A stretch of DNA of 64,000 nt from positions 6,118,501-6,182,500 of the forward strand of contig NZ_CP036319.1 in assembly GCF_007752935.1 (NCBI RefSeq). Direction: 5' to 3'. Below, piece by piece: positions 10,301-19,300 of the stretch. Position 1 is the first letter of the stretch; the number at the start of each line of letters is the position of its first letter. The DNA is from Crateriforma conspicua (GTDB taxonomy: Bacteria > Planctomycetota > Planctomycetia > Pirellulales > Pirellulaceae). The notes below the pieces were generated by a model. The model was not told where the DNA came from, made no database searches, and worked only from the letters and a program-made list of their open reading frames with translations. The position numbers were made by a program, and so were the translations under genes.

Positions 10301-13300
10301 GTCGTGGGCAACGGCGGGATCGACGGCGACGTGGCCACGATGCAGGACAACTTCAGCTATCAGATCGGCTACGACAGCAACGGCTTCGAATTGGCCGACG
10401 GTGCCACGCTGAATCTGCCAAAATCAACGCGGCTGATCATCGACAGCGGTGCGATCCTGAAGCTTTCACGCGCACGCATCGGCGTGGGCAGCGTTTCACC
10501 GACGATCGACGCCAGCGACGCGGCTATCCAAGTCTTGGGAACCCCGTCAATCATCGGTGCCAACGGCTTGCCGGTTCGCGACAGTGTCGGAGAAATCATT
10601 CCCGGCAACGTGATCTTCACCAGTATCAACGACGACACCGTTGGCAGTGGCAACACGTCCGCGTTTACCCCCGACGCACGCCCCGGCGATTGGGGTGGAA
10701 TCGATTTGCGTGGCGACTTGGATTCGGCTGACGAATCACGACGCAACCGCGAAAACGAAGGCGTCTTCCTGAACCACATCCAATACGCCGACATGCGTTA
10801 CGGCGGTGGTGCCGTATCGATCGCGGGGCAACAAGTTGCCGTTTCGCCGATCGACATGGCGGTGACCCGGGCAACCGTCGCCAACAGTGTCATCAGTAAT
10901 AGTGCCGACGCGGCCATCGCGGCCACGCCGTCGACGTTCACCGAGACTCGCTTTACCGACAACATCTTCCAAGGCGGTGGTGCGTTCACGCCCGACTACA
11001 CACGAGTCGGACCGGACATTCACGGAAACATTGTCGTCAACAACTCATTCAACGGCTTGTTCGTTCGGGTACGCACTCGGACCGGGGACCGTCTGGAACC
11101 GTTGACCAGCGCTGCGCGTTTCGACGACACCGACATCACGCACGTGCTGACGGAAAACTTGATCGTCCAGGGCACGCCCGGCGGTCCGCTGTTGGTCAGT
11201 TCATCGCCGTCGTCGTTGTTGGTTCAATCGGCTTTCACCGACCAAGGCGACATCGCCGAAGGCAATTACACCTATCGCATCACGTATGTGACCGCCGAAG
11301 GTTTGGAATCAGCCGCCAGCGATTTCACGGTTCCGTTTGAACTGACGGGAACCAGTGACGGCTTTGGCGGCATTCAATTAAGCGGTTTGCCGACGATCGG
11401 ATCGAACACCGACTTTGTTTCCCGTCGTCTGTACCGCGCCGAGATTCCCGCCGGCGTGGATCCGTCGACGTTGCAAGCCGACGACTTCTTGTTGGTGGCA
11501 CAACTGAACGCCAGCAGCACCTCCTTTGTGGATCGAAACGGTTCACCGGCCGGTCCGCTGTCCAGTTTGGGCGCCAGTTTGCAAAGCCGACTGGACGCCA
11601 GCTTGAAGATCGATCCGGGCACCGTGATCAAGCTGGAAGGTTCACGTATCGAAGCCCGCTTTGGTGCCGACATCTATGCCGAAGGCACTGATGGATTGCC
11701 GGTCGTCTTCACCGGCTTGGAGGACACCCGATACGGTGCCGGCGGAACCTTTGACACCAACGACCAAGGCACCTCCGCGTCGCTGAACCCCGGGGACTGG
11801 GGCGGCCTGTACATCGGCCAAGGCGCCACCGCCAGCATCGACCACGCGGTCATCGCCGGTGCCGGTGGCCTGACCCGAATCGAAGGTGGCTTTGCCGAAT
11901 TCAACGCCTTGGAAGTCCACCAGGCAAATCTGCGTCTGGCCAACAGCCGCTTTGAAATGAACGCCAGCGGCGACAGCGATGACAGCGGCACCCGTGTCGG
12001 TCGCGGCGAAAACGCGGCGGGCAATCTGTTCGTCCGTGCGTCGCAGCCGGTCATCGTCGACAACGAATTCTTCGACGGCGGCGGTGCGGCAATCACCTTC
12101 GACGTCAATTCGCTGGGCGAAAAGGAAATCAATGATCCGGGCCGCAGCACCGGTGCGATCGATCGCGTCGAGGTGACCGGCAATCAAGGACCGCTGATCC
12201 GTGGCAACACGATGAGCGGAAACGATATCAACGGTCTGCAAGTTCGTGGCGGTGAACTGACCACAGCGGGCGTCTGGGATGACACCGATATCGTCCACGT
12301 CGTCACCGACACCATTGAAATTCCCAACCAACACATCTTCGGCGGCTTGCGTTTGCAAAGCGACGCCAACAGCAGTTTGGTTGTCAAGTTTGCCGACGGC
12401 GATGAACCTGCCGCGATCGTGGTCGGCGGCACCATCGAAACCGGATCGGATGAACTGGTCGATATCGCAGACCGGATCGGCGGTTCGCTTCAAATCGTCG
12501 GTTCGCCCGACTTCCCCGTCGTGCTGACCAGTCTTTTCGACAACACGGTGGGTGCGGGGTTCGATTCCCAGGGCAACCCGTTGTTGGAAACCACCACCGT
12601 CACGCCTGCGGCCAACACCACCGCAGGTCCCGGTGACTGGACCGGCATCATCATCCGCGAAGCGGCGCACGACCGTAACGTCGCATTGGTCAACGAAACG
12701 GAATCGAACGACAGTCCGAAAATCAACAGCAACGCCATTCCGGGACAGTCCAGCTTCCTGGGTGAATTGGCCCCCGATGAACAATCGGGCGATGAAAATC
12801 GCCGACTGGGCTTTGTCGTGTCCGGTGAGATCAGCACGACGGATGACGTCGACGTGTACTCGTTCGTCGCGGAAAGCAACACCGAAGTCTGGCTGGACAT
12901 CGACCGCACGTCCAACAGCCTGGATTCCGTGGTGGAATTGATCGATGCGAACGGCCGAGTCTTGGCCGCATCGAACGATTCTTCGATCGCGGGGGCTGCC
13001 GGCGGCCTGTTCATCGCCGACGGCTTGAACCAAGGTTCGGCACAACCGCTGACCGTTCTGGGCGGCGACGGCCAAGATGCGTACAGCACCAACGCCAAGG
13101 ATGCCGGTATGCGTTTGACGCTGCCGGGCGAAGCGGGAACGCGAAACCTGTACCACGTCCGCGTTCGAAGCAGTAACACGGACAATCCGACCGATTTTGC
13201 AACGCTGACCGATCCCGGCCAAGTGCTGGGCGGCCTGACCAGCGGATCGTACCAACTGCAGGTCCGACTGCAGGAGACCGACGAAACGCCCGGCACGCAA

Positions 13301-16300
13301 ATCAATTTTGCCGACGTCCGGTATGCCGACAACGGCGTCCAAATCATCGGCCAGCCGATGCATTCGCCGCTGTTGGGCGAAGAATCGGAAACCGATGCGT
13401 CCAATGATGTCCGCGCCGACGCACAGCCGTTGGGCTATTACGGTGCCGGCAACGATGGCGCCGCCGACGCCGGCCCGCTGCAAAGCGACTTGTTGGCCAA
13501 GTCGTTCTCCGGATCGCTCGACAGCGCGACCGATGTCGACTGGTATCAGTTCACGATCAATTACGAAAGCCTGACCCGCGACGGCGCGGCGATGTACCTG
13601 TCGACAGTCTTCGACCTGGACTACGCGGACAACTTTGCCCGCGCCGACATGGCGTTGTACGTCTTCAACGAAGCAGGCCAACTGATCTTGATCGGCGGCG
13701 ACAGCAATATCGCCGACGACCTGCCGGCGTCGTCCGGCAGCAATGGTTCGACCGACCTGTCCCGCGGCAGTGCGGGAACGAATGACCCGTTCATCGGTGC
13801 AGCCGAACTGAGCGAAGGCACGTACTACGTCGCGGTTGCTAACCAACAACAAGTGCCACAACCGCTGGACCAATTCTTCAACGCCAATTCGACCAACCCG
13901 TTGTTGCGATTGGAACCGATCGATTCGGTCCGACGCATTGCCGAAGATCGTATCGCGCCGTTCGGCAACACCGACTGGGTTTATGGCGGCACCGCCGACG
14001 ATCCGGTTGTCCCGCTGTTGTTCGATGCCGATAGCGTGGTCGATTACACGCTGGACGACGTCGTCTTGTACGTCAACACCAGCAGCGGCCTGCATATCGT
14101 CAATCCGTACACCGGTGACAGCTATGGTTTGCTGGGTAACTTCGGCGAAACGGTTCGCGACATCGCGTTCACGGCCAACGGCGAACTGTTTGGCTACAGC
14201 GGTTTTGTCGGCCAGGCATCGGACACGACATGGTTCTACAACCGTATCGACACGACCGATGGTTCGTTGAGTGCTCCGCTTAGCACCGGCGGCAACATCC
14301 AAACGTTCCACGACGATCCCGATCCGGTCACGGGCAACCCGCCGGTGGACAACGAAATCACGTTGGAAGATTCCAGCGATGTCGGATTCGAAGTCGAAGC
14401 CATCTCGATCCGCGCCCGCGGCGGTGAAGAAACGGGCTTCTTCGTGGGCAACCGTGCCTCACGTGCCGGCCTGGATTACTTCGAAAACGTCTTGTTCCGC
14501 TTCAATCCCGAAGACGGAACCGTCGACAGCCAACCTTCACCGCTGTTGGAAGCCCAAGCCGGTGCCGGTGCATCGCTGTTCGAAGTCGGACAAATCAACA
14601 CCGCAGCGACAACCCCCATCGATACCGAATTGGGGCTGCAAGAACCGTTGACGCTGAATTCCCAAGGCATCCTGGTTCCACAGGTGTTTGACGGCGATTC
14701 GTTCACGCTGTCCAACGGTACCGACACGCTGAAGTTCGAATTGGACAGCGGCTATGCGTTGGCCGCGAATCCGTCGATCGCGATCGCCGATGGCGACACA
14801 GTACTGATCGATGGCACCACGTTCGAATTCAACACCGGCGTCGCGATCCAATTGGATTCTCCGGGCCTGGGTGGTTTGACCCAAGGTTCAACGCTGATGG
14901 TCGAAGACGCCAGCGGTCAAATCGTGACCATCGAATTCACCGGCGGCGGTGTCGCCCAACCAGGCAACGTCGCGGTTTCGATCGTCGACGGCACGCGAAC
15001 GCGAACCGCGGGCGAACTTGCGGCAGAAGTTTCCGGAATCCTGGGCACGCAACTGTCCGGATTGTCGCCACGCAGCATGGGCGACCAGATCATCTTCACG
15101 TCCGCATCACCGGTCGCCGTCAGTACGACTGGCAGCGGCGTCAATCTGTCCGGCGATCCGACCCTGTCCAACGCCGGTGCGGTCGAAGTCTTCATCGCAC
15201 CTGGCACGCGAACCGATGACGCCATGAAGGCGCTTGCCGAAGCAATCCGCAACGTCGGCGTGGCGGCGGTACAGTCAGGCACGCTGGTGTCCCTGCCGAA
15301 TTCCACCAGCCTGTCGATCGTCTCCGGTTCAAGTGTTGGCATCGCCGGCACACCGGGCGTCAGCGCCGGCAGCGTCGCGATTCCGCTGTACGCCAGCGAC
15401 AGCCTGGACAGCCTGGCCGCACGCATCGTCGCGGCCATCGACAACGCCGAAGCCGGCGGAAGTCTGGCCAATGTCACGGCGGTCGCCCGCGTTAATTCGA
15501 TCCAAATCGGCGGCCAAGGGTTCATCACCGATGTCGGTGCGGCCGGCAATGCGTCCAGCAGCTTCATCCAAGGCGGCAACGGCATGGGCGGGCTGATCAC
15601 GGGTGCTGAAATGGTCGGCAGCCAACTGTATGCGATCAGCAACGCCGGTGGACTGTACGTGGTGTCCAGCGGCGAACTGAACAGCGAAGGTGCCCGAACC
15701 GTCGGTCGTTACGTGGCCACCGCCACCGACCTTCGCGGGATCAACTTCACCGGCCTGCGTGCCGGCCCGCAAACGCTGCAAAACGGCGAACTGCAACAGA
15801 TCCTGTTCGGGATCACTGCGTCGGGAGACATCCACGCCTTTGACACCAATGGCGTGTTGCAACCGATCTTTGCCGGCGGCCAAACCAGCATCTCCACGGG
15901 CATCAGCGGCGCCCAAGGTTTGGACTTCAGCACGCTGGACTTCAACCTGTGGCACACCAGCGAAGAACGCACCACCGATGCGGGACACCGCCAAACGCCG
16001 TTGGACATCAACAACAGCACGCGGCCGGGCCCCAGTGGAGCAGACGACTACAGCCTGGGCTTCAATTACGAAACCGATGTTTTCGGCGGCCTGTTCAGCC
16101 CGCAAGAAAACCCGGTCGTTCTGAACAACAACAACGTCGTCCAGAACCCGCGGCAAGACGGCCAGACGATCGAAAACACCATCAACTTCCCCGGTGGTGC
16201 CCACGGTGTGATGCAAACCAACACCTTCGATCTGGAAGGCTATTCGTCGACCGACCAGCCGATGCTGTACTTCAGCTATTTCCTGGAAACCGATGGCGTC

Positions 16301-19300
16301 GACGGCACCAACCGCAACGGACAAGTCAGCGATCGTGATGCGTTGCGTGTCTATGTCGTGACCGATGAAGGTGTCGAACACCTGGTCGCAACCAACAACA
16401 CCGCACGCGGTGGCAATTTCAGCGACGATGAATTCGACGACCCGCCGCAAACCGGGGTGTATGCCGATGACATCGATCTGCAAGTCCAACAATTGTTCGA
16501 CAACACCGGCACTTGGCGGCAAGCCCGGGTGCCGCTGGGCGAATTCGCCGGCATGTCGGGTCTAAGCCTGCGAGTCGAATTCTCCACCGCCGGCGCGGTC
16601 GTCACCGGTTCGACCAAACTGCGTGCCGTCCCGGCCAACAAGTTGAACGAAGGCCAGACGTTTACTGTCAACGGCCAAGTCTTTGAATTTGATTTCGCTC
16701 CCACGGTCGTGATGCCAGCCGGCAGCACGCTGGCCGAACTGTATGTCGACCCGAACGAGGTGGCGTCGATCACGATCGAAGGCGACACGTTCGTGCTGAA
16801 CGATGGCACGCGAACCGTGCTGCCGGGTCAACGTTCGATCGACCTGCTGGCCGAACAACCGGCCGGCACGACGCTCAGCGACTTGTCCGGTGCAGACATC
16901 GCACAGGCTATTGCCAATTCCCTGGCGATCGCTCCGCTGCAAGGATTCGAAACCAACGGATTCGATTTCTCCGATGCTTCGGATTCGCCGACCGTCACCG
17001 ACGGCACCAACGACTTCATTTACGAAGCGACTCCCCTGCCCTACACCGGCGGCAATGTGGAGATCAACGGAACCGGCCGCATCGGCGGCTTGGATTCGCT
17101 GGGCAATCCCACGCGGCCCGATGACGTTGACTTGTTGACCGTTGATGTGATCGCAGGCAGCGTCATCGATGTCGACGTTCGTCTGAACATCAACCCGTCA
17201 CTGACCGCAGCGGTCCGGTTCTTTGATGCCGCTGGCAATCCGCTGACGACGACGTCCACCGGCGGTGTGGTCCGCTACACGGCAACGGAATCAGGAACGA
17301 TCTACATCGGCATCAGTGGCCGTGGCAACGAATCGTACGATATCCGTGATCCAGGTTCGGCGTCGCCGGGCCAAATCGACACCTACACCGCCAGCGTTTC
17401 GATCGCCACACCGGGCGGCGTCAGCGTCACCGGTGGCGTGTTGGAATTGACCAACATCGGCAACCTGCAAGTGTCCGATTCGTCCCTATTCATGGTCGGC
17501 GGAACACAGGGCATCGTCGGTGCACCGGTTCAGGTGACCATGGGCATGTCGGCGGCGGAAGTTGCCGAAGCGATCAGCCAGGCCATTGCGGATCGATTCA
17601 ACGGTGGCAACACCGACGCGGTCCCGGTCGCCGGATCGTCGATCCAACTGGGCAATCACGTCGTCAACGACGTCGGCCCGCTGGCTTTGGAAGGCGACCG
17701 CTATGGCGATCGATTCGGTGTCAACCTGAATGACACCCGCACCATTCGCGACGGCGTGTTGGACAACGAAGTCGAAGGCGTTTACCTGGACGATTTCATC
17801 ATCGGTTTCGCCGAACGTGGTGAAATCGCCACCGGATCGGCGATCGTCGATGGCTCGTTCATCACCGACGCTCGTCCCGATTTCGCCCAGCCCAACGACG
17901 AAACCAGCAACCTGAACACCGGGACGTATCAGGTCGAAATTCGCGATGCCAGCGAATACGTCGTGTCCTCGACACCCAACGGACTGGACAAGCGGTTCCG
18001 CACGTTCGACACCAATGATCGCTTGAGCGATTCGCGCAGCGTCACGGCGATGTCGGCCGATCAATTGTCCGACGGCCAGACGTTCCAGATCCATGACGGT
18101 CGTTCCACCGTGACGTTCGAATTTGATTTGGTCGAAGCCGACAACGGTGTGCAGCCCGGCAATGTCCGAGTGCCGTTTACCTTGCAACAGGAAATCGCCG
18201 GTACCGAAGACATCGATCCGGCCACCGGCCAGCCGATTCCCGGCACCGCCACGACGCGTCCCGGAACGGCGGGCGAAGTCGGTGCGGCGATCATCGCGGC
18301 CATCAACCGTGCCGATGTTCAATCGGTGGTTAATGTCAGTGCGTTGCCCGCCAGCGGCATTGACAGCACCGCGGATCCGAAGATCAACCTGTACGGCAAT
18401 GTGGAAATCATCGACGACGACGGTGTCTTTGCCGCGGTCGAATTTGATACTCGACGTGGTGATTCCAACCGTGATCGCGGCGGCCAGGGCGTCATCTTGG
18501 TCGAAAACAGTCAATTCCTGTTCAACGGCCAGTACGGCATCAACATCAACCACGACGCAACGGCGACCGTTGCGGGCGTGACCAGCGATTCGATCCAGCG
18601 ATACCCACGCAACTTGATCGAACAGAACACCGAAGGCTTGGTCCCCGGTGTCGTCGTCCGCAGCAACGTGTTGGCGTACAACGAAACCGGCGGACTGCAG
18701 GTCACCGGCCTGGCATCCGGCGGCGACGGAACCAGCAACCCGCCATTGTCATTCGAACGGATCATCAACAACACGATCGTTGGTGGAACGATCACCGCCG
18801 GCGCCGCATCGGGTGCGGAGATCTTTGACGACATCTTGTTCGACCTTGGCGACACCGCCTTTGCGGACGTGGTCGTCAGCTATGACCCGGCCACCGGAAC
18901 GAATGCCCCGGACACCGGTTTCGATGACGCAACCCGTGCGTTGGGCGCTCCCGATGCAGGTGCAACGACAACCGAACCCGCCAACGGGAACTTCACCACC
19001 TCGTTGGGCCTGGGTGGATCCATCACGCTGCAGTTCACCGACAACTTGTTGACCGGCAGCGGGGATTCCAGTCCCGACTTGGCGATTTTCGAAGTCGGAT
19101 CGATCGAATCAGTCATGGTGGAACTCAGCCGTGACGGCATCAACTTCATCGACGTCGGCATGGTGTTCGGTGACAACAAGACCTTGGACATCGACGCGGC
19201 CGGCTTCGGCCCTGGTGACCGCGTGGCCTACGTTCGACTGACCGACTTGGGTCAGGGTGACGCCGCCGATGCTTCACGCGGTGCTGACATTGATGCGGTG

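Noticed and set aside
11642-14311. 889-residue open frame on the minus strand inside the giant gene
   Set aside because: It mirrors the codon pattern of the plus-strand gene, has no recognisable domain, and long antisense frames are common in high-GC coding DNA. Similar mirror frames at 8558-10279 and 20846-22204 are rejected for the same reason.
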